Assembly: GCF_019175385.1 (NCBI RefSeq)
Contig: NC_083340.1
Coordinates: 13,404,336 to 13,468,335 of the forward strand
Origin: Lycium barbarum
Taxonomy: Eukaryota; Streptophyta; Magnoliopsida; Solanales; Solanaceae
Length of the DNA stretch: 64,000 nucleotides
Direction: 5' to 3'
The notes beneath the pieces were generated by a model. It was given only the letters and a program-made list of their open reading frames with translations, did no database searches and had not been told where the DNA came from. The translations under genes and the position numbers were made by a program. Below, one piece after another: positions 37,801 to 49,350 of the stretch. Each line of letters begins with the position of its first letter. Position 1 is the stretch's first letter.

Positions 37801-38959
37801 TGAAGCTACTTGGAACATCTCTGAAGATGGTCACTACTCCAATAAAACTGCTTGGAACTTGACTAGAAGTGTCAACCATAAAGATGATTTCTTGAACAAT
37901 TTTTGGCATAAGGCTGTTCCTTTTAAAATATCTTTCCTAGCATGGAGACTATGTCAAGGAAAACTTCCCTTTAGGGAAACTATTATTAGATTTGGTATAA
38001 CTACTAATGCTAATTGTTTATGCTGCAGGAACCCGGTGACAGATTCGCTATAGCACACTTTTACGCAGGGAGAGGCAGCTATGTATATATGGAATTTTTT
38101 TGGGGCTGCTATGGGAATCATACACCAACCAGGACAGATAATAAGAATCTTCAACAATTGGTGGAGGATAAAAGCCAACAACAATATTCACAAGATGGTG
38201 AAACAAGTAATGCCAATGTTTATATGTTGGGAACTCTGAAAGCAATGGACTGCTTGTAAATTTGGTGATCAAAAGAAAATGTACCATAACAAGATGGAAT
38301 ACCAAATTATATGGAACTGTTTGGCTGCTCTTAAGAATGTTTATCCAGCTGTTACAATTAATGGAAAATGGCCAGAAATGTGTCAATATATAGAAAGCCT
38401 TCAACCCAAAGTGAATATTCAACAGGTCATCTGGCAGAAACCAGATATTGGAAAATATAAGGTGAATGTGGATGGGAGTTTCTGCCAAGGACAATATGGT
38501 ATTGGAGGGATTATGAGAGATCATAATGGCAACTTTGTTATGGCATTTTCGAAGCCTATACAGTGCAGAAGCAGTATGCAAACAGAAGCAGCTGCAGCCA
38601 AGTTTGCTGTGCAGTGGTGTCTACAAAAAGGAATCAACTACTTTACATTAGAAATGGATTCCCTGGCTATTGTTAATATGTTACATAACAACTCAACAGA
38701 GAATCTCAACCTGAAGAGGCTTATTCATGATATCAATAGTCAAAGTGGAAAGTGTTCAATCAGTATTGATCATTGTCTCAGGGAAGCAAATATGGTAGCA
38801 GATTTTTTTGCTAAAATGTCCTCTAAGAGCAGAAACGAAATTTTTTGGTCCTCTTGTCAACATCTCCCTCAAGAGGTGAAAGGTTTAGTTCAACTAGATA
38901 AGTGGCAATTTCCTACCATGAGAAGAAGATTTGAGAAGAGTAACTTCTTTGTAAGTTAA
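34798..38959 (+). pseudogene. LINE ORF2 (endonuclease, reverse transcriptase, RNase H), broken
   Basis: Domains in order: APE-type endonuclease (34798-35630; GGDFNVIMDP near 35195, GSDHRPL near 35454), reverse transcriptase (about 36250-37000; NDFRPISLSN, KQGDPISPALF, AYADD near 36850), zf-RVT-like region near 37900, and RNase H (38450-38850; VDGSF, TEAAAAKFA, EMDSLAIV, ANMVADFF carry the acidic residues). Breaks: a frameshift near 34990, a one-base loss near 35629, and in-frame stops at 35807, 35945, 38051 and 38237. The catalytic motifs themselves survive. Confidence 0.9.
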
Positions 38960-40032
38960 TGTATATTAGTGTATAATGAGGGATATTGTATAGGCTAATC
39001 CTTCATTCTTTAGTTAGTAATACAACTTTGGTTAGAGGTTTGGTCCATGTCCCCCTCTAACATATGTAATTTTTGCGATTAATGGACATGGTAGGGCTCA
39101 AAGCCTAACCCCCCACACCAATGGGATCACAACCATGGTGATGGCTTAAAAAAAAAAAACGAATCACATTTTTTAAAACATATATTACTATCATACTAGA
39201 CTATGCAATTACCTCCCTAAAAAGAAAATAATCAATAAACTTTGTATTATACTTAATTAAACTACCACTCCTTCACAAGTAAAAACAGAATTACTTCCAA
39301 CTATCGAAATAATAAAATCAATTTTGAAACATAAGAAAAAACATGAATTAAGACCAATGACAAGTAAAGATGTAAACTTTGGCGATGTATTTTTAAAAGA
39401 AATGTTAAGTGATATTCAGCCTCACGGTGTTCTCAAATTGTAAATATGCAATACTATGACTTGTTATGTGAGTTAGTCTCGATCTTCTTATTCCTATAGA
39501 TGAAAAATTATTAAGCATCATTCATTAATTAAAAAATTATGAGGGTCAACAATGTTAACAAGGAATTTGACACATAATTTATGTAAGAACTATAAGGCAA
39601 GCCCTGAATGTTGGGCGTTGGATGTGTTTAAGGTGTACAGTCGAGCGCTAAGGCTGTAAGCCTCACAGAACTAAGCCCCACACATAAGCCCCGAGGTGTT
39701 TTGCCAGTGCCCGGCCCCGAGGCGAGTCCCAAAATTGCCTTTTAAAACATTAGTTACCCGAACTTTACCTTGTTGGTGATGGTTCGATTTCCCACCTGGT
39801 ATTTCCCTTTCCCATACCCCCTATGTGATTAAAAAAAATTGTGTCTCTTGCTGCAAGAATGAAATGTTGTAAGGAAAGCAAAAAAAAAAAAAAAAAAAAA
39901 AGTTTTTTCATTATTACAGGCGCAATGGTGATGACGGGAGAAAAATGGTACTAGTTTTTGCTTCCCTTACTTGAGTGACTAATAAAACTTGACAGATTTT
40001 CTTACTTGCCCCATTATTTTAAGGTTTAGGAC

Positions 40033-40960
40033 TAGGGGTGTACAAACTAAACCGATAAACCGAGTCAAATCGAGAAAAAAACCCGACTAGTGGTTTGGTT
40101 TGACTTGGTTTGGTGTTGGAAAAAAAAACCCGACCATAATTGGTTTGGTTTGGTTTTAGCTAAAAAAGTCAAACCGAACCAAACAAACCCGACATTACAT
40201 GTATTCAATTTTTAAAATATTTTATACATAAAAATATTTATTTGTAATGTAATTTATAAATATTTCTTAATTTTTTTCATAGTTTTTCATCTATTATCAT
40301 TTTATTCAAGCTTGAACTTAGGATTTTGAATGTGAATAAGTTTTATATCCTATGGATGTTAGTAACTCATATAAAGTCCAAACCAAAACCAACTCAACAC
40401 TAATACTAACAAAAGAATTTCAATTTACCAATAGAAATGACAATAATGTTGGATATCTATTCTTTAGTTTTGCATAATTGGTTTAGAGAGTGAAAATACA
40501 TAACTTAAGTTTTTTTTTTCTTGTCATGTAATTAATACTTATTAGCCGTACTTATTTTAGCATGACTTAGTATTTTTAGATTATGGTCATTTTATTTATG
40601 GCTTATTAATTAGCAATATTTATTTTAACCGATTTTATTATCTTTTGTTGAATATTTTAATACAATGTCATCACTCCTCTCACATTTTGTGTTATTTTCT
40701 TATGAAACACCTTAATTACATAGTTGTATCTTACTAGGACTAAAGAAATATTTGACGTAAAAGTTATATGTTTTGTATCAAGATTATTCCGAAAAAAAAA
40801 ACCCGAATAACCCGAGAAAACTGAATAACCTGAGAAAACTCGAGGTTGAAAAACCCGAATTTTATTGGTTTGGTTTGGTGTATAAATTTAAAAACCCGAC
40901 GCAATTGGTTTGGTTTGGTGTTTAAGAAATCTGAACCAACCCGGTCCATATACACTCCTA
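40033..40960. mobile_element. hAT-like element (928 bp) inside the Mutator-like element
   Basis: The inverted ends TAGGGGTGTACA and TATACACTCCTA have a perfect 8-bp duplication TTTAGGAC at 40025-40032 and 40961-40968. The interior has inverted ACCCGA and TTGGTTTGGTTTGGT blocks near both ends and no ORF. Confidence 0.88.
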
Positions 40961-41204
40961 TTTAGGACTATGATGATCATTTTTTTCATACATTAATTAA
41001 GGATTATTTCAGTTATGTGGTATATATGAAAGATTAAAATGAACACGTTTTTCATACATTAAGGAATGTTTCGATTACGTGGTATATATGAAGTGCTAAA
41101 ATGATCACCTTTGTCATACATTAAGGACTATTTCTGTTACGTGATATATAGTCCAAACCCCGTACATCAGGACCATTTTGATCGCTTTCTCATTAATTTC
41201 ACTA

Positions 41205-41440
41205 TTCATGACAAAGGTAAACTGCCCCTTCTTTCCATGTAAAGCCAAATATATTGTTGCCAAAATAGTGCCACAATAATTGAGCCAATTCTCCTTCAAC
41301 AGACAGGTGCTGAAGAGATTTTTCTTTAACAACTTAACAGTAGCTACATTTGGAAAGGCCATGCAAACCTAGTATCTGCACTACATCATCTATTGGAATT
41401 TTGCCATCAAGTAGTTTCAGCATAAAGAATGGAACTTTAG
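41205..41440 (-). pseudogene. LINE ORF2 fragment (zinc-binding region)
   Basis: On the minus strand one frame gives LKLLDGKIPIDDVVQILGLH, then SKCSYC, a stop, then KEKSLQHLSVEGELAQLLWH. This matches the zf-RVT region that follows reverse transcriptase in plant LINEs. It is a short isolated relic of a different copy from the one at 32833. It lies about 700 bp beyond the stop codon of CYP88 gene 2. Confidence 0.6.
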
Positions 41441-42161
41441 AATGTCATCAAAACTAGAACTCCATAGGACCTATATATATATATATATATATTTAAATCA
41501 AGTTACATTCCTATTTAATTCCCAACCTTAATATTCATGTACATTTAAATAACAACCACGCTCGAAGATATTCCTATTGCATAAACAGAGTTTTTGCTGC
41601 ATACTGAACATCCAATTTTTTGACATGATTGGCGTTATTTCTACTTAAGTACGACGAGAATGAAAAGACAACTCTCAATTTCAGATGAAAAAGTGAGTTT
41701 TTTGGTGGCAGTAAATTTACTTTATTTAGTTGCATCAACCATAATGTCCATTTGAAAAATAAGGAAAAAGGAAAGTTTAACACCAACTAATTATACTATT
41801 TATGGTTTATTAGTAAGACACATATTCATTAAGTCTTTTAGCATTTCAACTTTAATTTGTTCTTTTACTTTAAATCTCATGGACAATTAGGTAATCGCCA
41901 ATTTGTTGACACCAATCTTGAAATATGTATATATTCATTTTTTCAAAGAGAAGGGTCATGAACTCAGTGAATTGATGAAAGGGAAAGCACAAGACTGAAG
42001 TTGGACCCACCAGACTACAACTCCATTATTGAAAATTACGTAATGAAACAAACTCATGCTCATTGCTTTCAAGATTACATATGATAAAGTGCAATGACTC
42101 GCATGAAAAAACGAGTAATTCAAATGCTGAATCCTGGAAAACGTTGTAGTCGTCATTAACA
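41441..42161. other. 3' flank of CYP88 gene 2
   Basis: An (AT)n run lies at 41471-41492. The part from about 41995 to 42161 is similar to the gene 1 3' flank (see 21592-23140). No other gene is seen. Confidence 0.5.
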
Positions 42162-44356
42162 CTATGCTGAGATCTTCTTGAGTCTCGCGATACAAGTTTC
42201 AGGTTTGCTATCTTTATTAAGCTGTTCAAGCCTGCATCACACCGATTAAAAATTGAAATATGCTTTGATCAGTAATAGACATTCTTCTTTTTATTTGACG
42301 GAACATATAACTAGTAAATTTAAAATGATCAGTACCTGTAGTTAAGAAGGAAGTAATGAAGAAATACTGAAACTTCAAGCCTGACCAAATTGGATCCTGG
42401 GCACAATCTGAGGCCTATTCCAAAGGGAATAAAGGAGTTTGGCTTGGTTTCAAAATCCTGCAAAATTGTTCACTTGATACTATAACATCTTTGGGTATTT
42501 AAACAATTAACGATCGATAAATTTGTTAAGTCAAGAAATTAAATTTATGAACACTATTGGACATGTCACTTACATCCCATCTTGAAGGATTAAATTCCTT
42601 AGGCTTGACATAAGTTTTAGGGTTCATATATAAATTCCCTAACAATGCCAAAACTTTCCACCCCTTAGGTATAGTGTAGCCTGCACAAGACATATAAATT
42701 AACTCTTTTTAGTACTGTATCTATTGCCACTAAGATAAGTAGACAAAATTAAAAGGCAGAGTACTAACCATTTATGTTAACAGTAGTTCTTGCATCTCTA
42801 AACAATACTGTTTCGGTGCTACCCAGGCGCAGTGTTTCATTAATTACCTTTTAACATTGAAAGAGATATCAGTACTAATCAGAACGCATATTAATTAGTC
42901 CAAATAAGTTTGATCATGATCCTGATAAAAGAAAATTACTAAAATTATTTTAGTAAAGAAGAATTAGATCTTACATTACCAACATACTTCATCTGTCCAA
43001 TCTCGCTGAAACTAAGACCTGCATCTGGAGATGCTCTTCTCTTAACTATTTCCTCTTGTTCCTCCTGAAAAACAAAGAATTAGTCAAAAACGAAGTGAAT
43101 ATTTTTTAAACTTGTGAAATAAAAAGGAGAGTATATATGTCAGATAAATTGGAACAGATGGAGTAATGATCGAGGACGTACTTTTGCTTTCTGCAAGCAC
43201 TCGGGGTGTTTTTCCAATAACATAATTGTCTGTGTGGCAACTTTAGCAACAGATTCATAACCACTAAATGTATACCAAAGCAGCACTTTCATGATATTCT
43301 CATCATTCAATCCTTTTCCTTCCTCATCATATTGATTGTCTAGCATTATATCTAGTATGTTGGTCTTTGGCGCTTCTCTATTCTTTGCAATCATCACTTT
43401 TCTTTCATTTATTATCCGTTGATATATCTTAACTATCTCTCCTCGACCCTGAAACGATAAAGTGATTAAAATTCAAAGCAGACAATAAGCTAAACAAACA
43501 AACAAACAAACTTTGCATTATTTCTCTGTTTTGTTTTTACCTTCATTGCCCTATTGTAAGTAAATCCGGGGAAATCAAGGGGCAAGCTACGAAGACCAGC
43601 AAATCGGAGATTATTCTCCTTGAATAAAACGTCGAGTAATTCATCAGCAACTTGATCACCACCTATAAGTACTTGCATAAGCACTTTAAATGTTGGTTTT
43701 TTCATCTCAAAGAGTAACTTAAGCTCTTCTCCGGTGTTAGCCCATTTCTCAAATGTTGTTTTCACAGTTTCGCTTAAGAAGTCGAAGAAAAAGGATACTA
43801 ATCCGTGGCTTTTTATTGGAGTGGTTAATCGACGAGCAAGCCTGTCTTCTTGCTGTGATGTTCCGCCAATTGGTTCTTTCCTCAACAGCTCCAAAATATA
43901 TTTGGGAAATCCTAAATCAAAATTTTCATCATCCATTAAGATTTTCCTGCATAATTCAGGCGTTGTAACGATAACGCTTGGCTTTCCAAACATGAATGTC
44001 CTGTACATGCCTCCTGCCCCGAACCTAAAAAGTTACACATGAAGACAAATTGTTTATACCGACTGTGTATCAGTGTATGTTACTTAAATTCATATCGTAA
44101 TACAACAGAATTAATGACTAACTTACCTGGTAACAAAGTAAGATACAAATGATTTAAGATCGTAAGCTGAAAGACATTTGACGAAATAGAGCATGTTTCC
44201 GACGACTGGCCAGCCCATGTCACCGGGAGGTAATCGACATTTTTCTGAACTGAATTTGAATGAATAGTACCACCCATTTGCTCTCTTTAGCACACTAATA
44301 AGGGTTAAAACCCCTACTGCAAAAGCTGTGCTGAAGAACACTAAATCGTACTCCAT
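42162..44356 (-). CDS. Cytochrome P450, CYP88 family, gene 2 (8 exons, 482 aa)
   Basis: Exons: 44356-44127, 44024-43541, 43448-43182, 43064-42975, 42847-42769, 42680-42574, 42457-42336, 42231-42162. All introns are GT-AG, 88-127 bp, and none interrupts the frame. The protein has an N-terminal membrane anchor (residues ~4-22), the hinge LPPGDMGWPVVGN, I-helix FSGYES, K-helix ETLR, FNPSRW, and haem loop FGIGLRLCPG with the standard Arg and Cys. Exon order, phases and most lengths equal those of gene 1; in exon 7, 26 of 41 residues agree. It is a probable ER monooxygenase of the ent-kaurenoic acid oxidase-like family. Compact introns and consensus motifs make it the better-preserved copy. It could belong to CYP88A (gibberellin), CYP88B (glycoalkaloid, GAME4-type) or CYP88C (withanolide); the family call is firm, the subfamily is not. 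Confidence 0.93.
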
Positions 44357-44414
44357 TTTTTACTCTATATATATCAGGAAACTTGTGTGAAGTCAAATTT
44401 GTGATGAGTTGGTT

Positions 44415-44425
44415 CTAATATATAG
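44415..44425 (-). promoter_or_regulatory. TATA box of CYP88 gene 2
   Basis: CTATATATTAG on the minus strand lies about 60 bp before the ATG and is followed by AACCAACT. The same box, followed by A(A/G)(A/C)CCAACT, lies at nearly the same distance from the start position in both relics (53469, 55918). Confidence 0.6.
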
Positions 44426-44764
44426 ACTTCAGGGTCAGTAATACACTTGATTTTATTTATTAGACATCCATATTTGGGATCTAGATCTACGTATGCGTGT
44501 CTGGGATCTCCTAGAGTATGGTGTGCTAAGTATTTAATACGTAAATTATTCAGTAGGGCATCAAAAGATTCCACCAAATAATGTGAGTCGTTCTTGGCCA
44601 GCTGATACTTATTTAAATAAAATATGAACTATTTACACACATTTTAATTCCAATGATCAAAGGGAATATGCATAAGATAATATTGAGTAAGATGTTCTTG
44701 TATTACAGCATCCAATCTTATATTTTATGCAGGTTATACTAAATTAAATTGGTATGCTCAACCT

Positions 44765-45062
44765 CATTATAAGAAAGTATAGAAATTGCAATAAAAAATT
44801 TAATATTTGGCAACAACTTAGTTGCTGGCAAAGAACTTTTTTGTTGCCAAAGAATATAATTTTGTTGTCATAGTATTGATTATTGTCGCTAAAAGTACTT
44901 TTGGCAACAAAAAAAAAAGTTGTTGCATGGTGTTGCAATAACAGCTGTTGGGAAAAGTCTATGCAACAAAAAAAAAAATATTGCCAAAAGTACTTTTTGC
45001 AACAATAATCAATCTATGACAACAAAAATAATTTTGTTGCCAATTTTTTTTTTCTTATAGTG
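44765..45062. mobile_element. CACTA-like hairpin MITE upstream of CYP88 gene 2
   Basis: 298 bp with ends CATTATAAGAAA and TTTCTTATAGTG (compare the plant CACTA end CACTACAAGAAA) and a 3-bp duplication CCT at 44762-44764 and 45063-45065. The interior is a long inverted repeat (about 44850-44940 against 44945-45050) with the AAAAGTACTTTTGGCAA core. It lies about 410 bp upstream of the gene 2 start codon. Confidence 0.8.
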
Positions 45063-45456
45063 CCTCTAAGATAAACTATAATTAATGCAATTAGGATTAA
45101 TTATTCAAATGAGATCAAGAATAAATAAGGGTAATTTTAATAAAATTATACATTTAGTTAATATTTCTTACAAGTAAAAATACTTGTAATCTAAGAGTAT
45201 AATGAGTATATCGTTTTTTTTTTTTTTTTTTTGGTTAACTAGACATTACTGATATATTACGTTATATCTACAGAGGATACAAAAGAGTTAATGGCATTGG
45301 AGCCATTAGATTGTCTGAAATTCGCACCTTTATAGGTGTTACATAACAAAATATTACGGTTAAAGTAGTTCCCACTCTATCTGCTTCAAAAACTTGCCTA
45401 ACAAACATTAGCAGAACTGCCAGGATTTCCATCCCTTCAAAAAGTTGCTGCCTTTC
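45063..45456. other. Intergenic with poly-T, possible antisense retroposon tail
   Basis: A run of about 19 T at 45214-45232 is followed by unrecognised sequence that resumes after the LTR at 48079. This could be a 3' end of an antisense LINE or SINE. No domain is readable. Confidence 0.35.
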
Positions 45457-48078
45457 TGTCACATCCCGAACCATGGCCTAGGCGTAACACGGCACTCAGT
45501 GCGTAACTGCATGTGACTAAGCGAACCCATAGGCTTGTTGAATCAGCATGTGATATCAAAACATGCAATAATAAGGAAATAAGGCTAACACATGCTGATC
45601 TACTAAAAATCTGACTGAAAATATATTAAGTGCGGAAATACTGAATTAAGTCTGAACATCTGAATAAACAGCCAACAAGGCTAATACATAAAAGACGACT
45701 AATATCTGATTGAATGAACTATGTCTATGAAGCCTCTAAAGAATACTGAAAGATACTGTCTAAAACTGGAAAGACTGAAAGGCGGATAACACCCCGGAGG
45801 AACTGGGCTCACCAATAGCTGATACGAGCATGTCTTAGCTAGTTGGATCGTGAGTCCGGAACCAAAATAGCTTCAAAAAAAAGTTTTTGAACCAAACTAC
45901 CCCAACAAAAAAAAAAGCTACAAAAGTGCCTTTAGCGCAGTAAATTACTGCTTTAAAGCAGTTAACGAGAACGACTTTGTTAACTGCTATAGTGCAGTAA
46001 ATTACTGCACTAAAGCGTCCCCTCTTTTTTTCGGCCCTTTTTGTTAACCCTTCTTTCATTACACTTTTTAACGTACTTTGACTATCGATTAATCATGCTT
46101 CGGAACCCCGAAACTTAAATATTTTATATAGAACCCTACTTATTTTTGTGCGATTAATAAGGTAGGCTCAATACACCAAGGATAAGAAAATCTTCGGATA
46201 ACCGTTTTAGTGGTTGAAAAGTGCTCGAACGCCATTTTCATTTGAAGGCTTGGTGTCATTAGCTTTAAGTTCTTTACGAATACTTAAATTGTATTTTTTT
46301 ATGATTGTATTTTTACTACTTTTGATTAATTATTAAGATTTAACAAGTTTAGTATTCGTAAAGAACTTAAAGCTAATGACACCAAGCCTTCAAACGAAAA
46401 TGGCGTTCGAGCACTTTTCAACCACTAAAATGGCCATCCAATGATTTTCTTATCCTTGATGTATTGAGCCTACCTTATTAATCACACAAAAATAAGTAGG
46501 ATTCTATATAAAATATTGAAGTTTCGGGGTCCCGAAGCATGATTAATCTATAGTCAAAGTAGGTTAAAAAGTGTAATGAAAGAAGGGTTAACCAAAAGGG
46601 TCGGAAAAAAAAAGAGGTGACGCTTTAGCGCAGTAATTTAATGCGCTATAGCAGTTAACATAGCCGTTCCCGTTAACTACTTTAGCGTAGTAATTTACTG
46701 CGCTAAAGGCATTTTTGTAACTTTTTTTTTGTTGGGGTAGTTTGGTTCAAAAACTTATTTTTGAGGCTATTTTGGTTTCAGAATCTTGGATCGTCAACCT
46801 GTATATCGTTACCTGCATCACGAGATGCAGGCCCCCAAGCAATAAAAAGTAACATCATCACTTTTGAATTGTACTAGTATGTAAAGCAACTAAAAGAAGA
46901 AATATAAGTACTGAAACTGAAACTGAACTAAACAGGAAGACAAGAATCTAAATTACTCCCTGTTCTGAATGAAGAATCACCTGTAAAACTGTAAATATAA
47001 ACTGTGGCCTAGGGCTCAAATAATGTGCAAAAAACTGTGGCCTTATGACTAAGCAATACGTATGCATAAACTGTGGTCTAGGGCCCAAAAATACAGATAC
47101 AGGTGTTCAACATTAAACATTTTTCAAAACGGAGACTGGCTATAGCTGATAGCATGATAATTGTTTCTGGTTATGGGACTTAAAAAATAATTGTTTTGTA
47201 TACTGATTGAGAATAATGTGGTGTGAATACACAAGTCCATAATGATTACGTACTGAGTTCATGATATTCAAAGTGATCACCATGAACGAATAATGAAACT
47301 ATAACCTTAGAAGATAGCCGTTCTACAACTATTCAAGAAACTAGGGCTAAACTGTATTCTGAGTCAAATTATTAATAAGCATGTAGAATGAGGCGTAGGG
47401 GGAATTATAAACGTTCCCAAATGTAGATAGTTAGCCTCACATACCTTAGCCGCTTCACAATCCACAATAAAAGTCTGAACTTTGAAAGGAATCCCAAAAG
47501 CTTGTGTCTCAAAACTTGAATATTGGTTTTCTTAAAAACCCTAGGTTAAGAACAACGATTCCCTGATTAGGTTAGATGAACCCATGATTTAATCCACTTG
47601 GAATAGGTTAGGATAACTTACCTTAGTGTTCTTGATGGTGGAGGAGGTAAGCATGTCGTTCTAGGGTTTAGGGACTTGTAAAAATAAAAATTAGAACTGA
47701 AACTAGGTATTTATCGGTTCTAGTGCATACTGAGTTTTACGGACTGAATTAGGGTCCGTAATTTAAATTAGGGTCCGTAATTCTTGGACAGTAATTTTTG
47801 ATGTCTCAAAACGGAATGCCCAGCTAAACACCCCTTCAATAACAGCCACAAATTACTGTCCGTAATTCCTGACCGTAATTTTCCATGTCCAAAACTAGTG
47901 ACCAAATCAATAATTACGGACCGAGTTACGGTCCGTATCTCAAATTATGGCTCGTAATTTCTGGGCGTAAAACTCCAGCTGCTGAACTGAAGCAAAATTA
48001 CAACTCTAACATTATCTATCTGATTTTCTCAGTCTAAAATCATGGTCAAAGCCTAAGTTAAGTATCTGAGGTGTTACA
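45457..48078 (-). repeat. Solo LTR of chromovirus-type gypsy element, split by a foldback element
   Basis: On the minus strand it begins TGTAACACCTCAGATAC and ends GGCCATGGTTCGGGATGTGACA. This is nearly the ending of the LTR at 57041-59045 (GGCCATGGTTCGGGGCGTGACA), so it is the same broad family. Flanks are CTTTC and CTTTT (4 of 5). No internal region accompanies it, so it is a solo LTR. Without the foldback element it is about 1.68 kb. Confidence 0.72.
45852..46785. mobile_element. Foldback element with 430-bp arms (Mutator-like MITE)
   Basis: The arms 45852-46284 and 46351-46785 are near-perfect inverted copies around a 66-bp loop. The ends are GAGTCCGGAACCAAAATAGC and its partner (minus strand GATTCTGAAACCAAAATAGC). 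A perfect 9-bp duplication TTGGATCGT flanks it (45843-45851, 46786-46794), as for Mutator-type transposition. It is non-coding; the open frame on the minus strand at 45835-46059 is an arm shadow. Confidence 0.9.
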
Positions 48079-48154
48079 CTTTTCCCCTCCTTGGCTAACA
48101 ATTCTGCCACCTTGTAACTTATTTTCTCCTTTGATATTATTAAAACTGTCGGCC

Positions 48155-48228
48155 ATTCTCCATGGACTAGGATCACATTGATCCGAACCACGTTAATTAC
48201 TGTATTTTTTATTATTTCCGTGCTAACA
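48155..48228 (+). repeat. Truncated 5' LTR of copia element
   Basis: It matches the last ~75 bp of the LTR at 51523-51783, including ATTCTCC(A/G)TGGACTAGG and TTTCCG(T/C)GCTAACA. About 185 bp of the LTR start is missing. Confidence 0.75.
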
Positions 48229-48230
48229 AT

Positions 48231-48243
48231 TGGTATCAGAAGC
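48231..48243 (+). other. Primer-binding site of copia element
   Basis: TGGTATCAGAAGC, two bases after the LTR, is complementary to the initiator tRNA-Met 3' end with one change. Confidence 0.7.
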
Positions 48244-48278
48244 CTACTGGTTGTGAGATCTAGGAGATAAGGAGACTA

Positions 48279-49015
48279 TGACAGTTATGAAGTTTGAAGT
48301 AGCGAATTTTGATGGGTGAAGTAATAACCTCAACATCTGGATGATCTATGCTTTGGACGACTCGTATCCCAAAAATATGAAAGAGGCCGAGAAGTAGAAG
48401 ATTGAGATGGATGCGTTTAGCGCAATTCAATTATCCTTATCAGACACGTTTATGTGAAGTCAGTACTGAGAAAAAAACTACGAGTTTGTGGAAGAAACTT
48501 GAAGATCTCTACAAGAAGAAATCACTGACAAGTAGAATGTTGTTAAGGCAGCGTTTACACACCTTCAAGATGAAGGCAGGTACAACTTTATAGGATCATC
48601 TTGATGATTTTAATAAATTGGATATGAATCTTAATTATGTTGATATTAAAGTGGGGGATGAAGAACTAGCATGCACTCTACTGTTTTCATTATCACCGGT
48701 GTACAAAGACGTAGTTAATTCAATGGTGTACAGTAACGAGGTGGTCACGTTATAGATGGTAAGACATATATGGAATTCGAATGAATTAAGAAACCATATC
48801 AATAATAGTGAGAAAGAAGACCATGGTGAGGGTTTGATGGTTAGAGGTCGCTCGAGCCAAAGATGGAGAGGCAAATCAGTAGCTAGGTCAAAGTCCAGGA
48901 AAAGGGTGAGTAGGAAGGATGCTGAATGTTGTGGTTGTCATCAAAAGGGTTTCTTTGAGAGGGATTTTCTGAATAAAAATATTGATAAAACAATAGCCAG
49001 TGCATCTACGGTTTA
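48279..49015 (+). pseudogene. Copia gag relic
   Basis: It starts near MTVMKFEVANFDG and is broken by several stops and shifts. Readable pieces include 48402-48593 (TTSLWKKLEDLYKKKSLTSR, the typical copia gag UBN2-like stretch). 48756-49015 ends in a degenerate zinc knuckle (CCGCHQKGFFERD). Not translatable as one protein. Confidence 0.7.
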
Positions 49016-49350
49016 GGTAGGTCAGATATCTGGAGAATATTATGTGTTAATGCTTCAATAGATGACATTTAGACATGCAAGTGAAGTTTAGATTCAGCTT
49101 GTAACTTTCACATGTGCTTCAGAAAAGATTAGTTTACTAGCTACGAGCAGATGAGTGGAACTATACTTATGGGTAACGATGCAATGCGTGAAATAGCAGG
49201 CATTGGTTTAGCCCATATACGGTGTCATGATGGCATCATAAGAACATTGTCTAATGTTTGACATGTCCCTGATATGAAAAGAACCTAATCTCTCTTGGTA
49301 CTCTTGATAAGCTCGGATATGAGCATGCGGGTGAAGGTGAAATCTGTAAG

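Larger units (their letters stand above)
32833..39157 (+). mobile_element. L1-type plant LINE, decayed, full length
   Basis: It contains ORF1, ORF2 (endonuclease, reverse transcriptase, zinc-binding region, RNase H) and a 3' poly-A run (39148-39159). The flanking AACGAATCAAATT (32820-32832) and AACGAATCACATT (39158-39170) form a 13-bp target duplication with one mismatch, which fixes both ends and shows it is not 5'-truncated. Both ORFs are broken. Confidence 0.88.
32340..39752. mobile_element. hAT element interrupted by a LINE
   Basis: The inverted ends CAGTGTTTTAAAAGGC (32340) and GCCTTTTAAAACATTA (to 39752) are flanked by GTTACCTG (32332-32339) and GTTACCCG (39753-39760), an 8-bp duplication with one mismatch. 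Subterminal GC-rich GGCGAGGCGC and CCCCGAGGCGAG stretches are also inverted. Without the LINE it is about 1.1 kb and non-coding. 32386-32560 may be a further small insertion. Confidence 0.8.
31976..41191. mobile_element. Mutator-like TIR element, host of nested insertions
   Basis: The ends are inverted copies of GAGAAA(A/G)CGATCAAAATGGTCC (31976 on the plus strand, 41191 on the minus). Each TIR continues into tandem ~60-bp units with the TAGTCCTTAATGTATGA core (31990-32230; reversed at 40965-41180). Flanking 9-mers ATAGATATC and ATTAATTTC agree at 6 of 9 positions, a decayed 9-bp duplication in the Mutator range. Removing the inner insertions leaves about 0.86 kb without coding capacity. Confidence 0.7.

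Noticed and set aside
44374..44577. 67-residue minus-strand frame just upstream of CYP88 gene 2
   Set aside because: It overlaps the inferred TATA box and leader and has no recognisable domain.
45835..46059. 74-residue minus-strand frame
   Set aside because: It lies within one arm of the foldback element and crosses its boundary.
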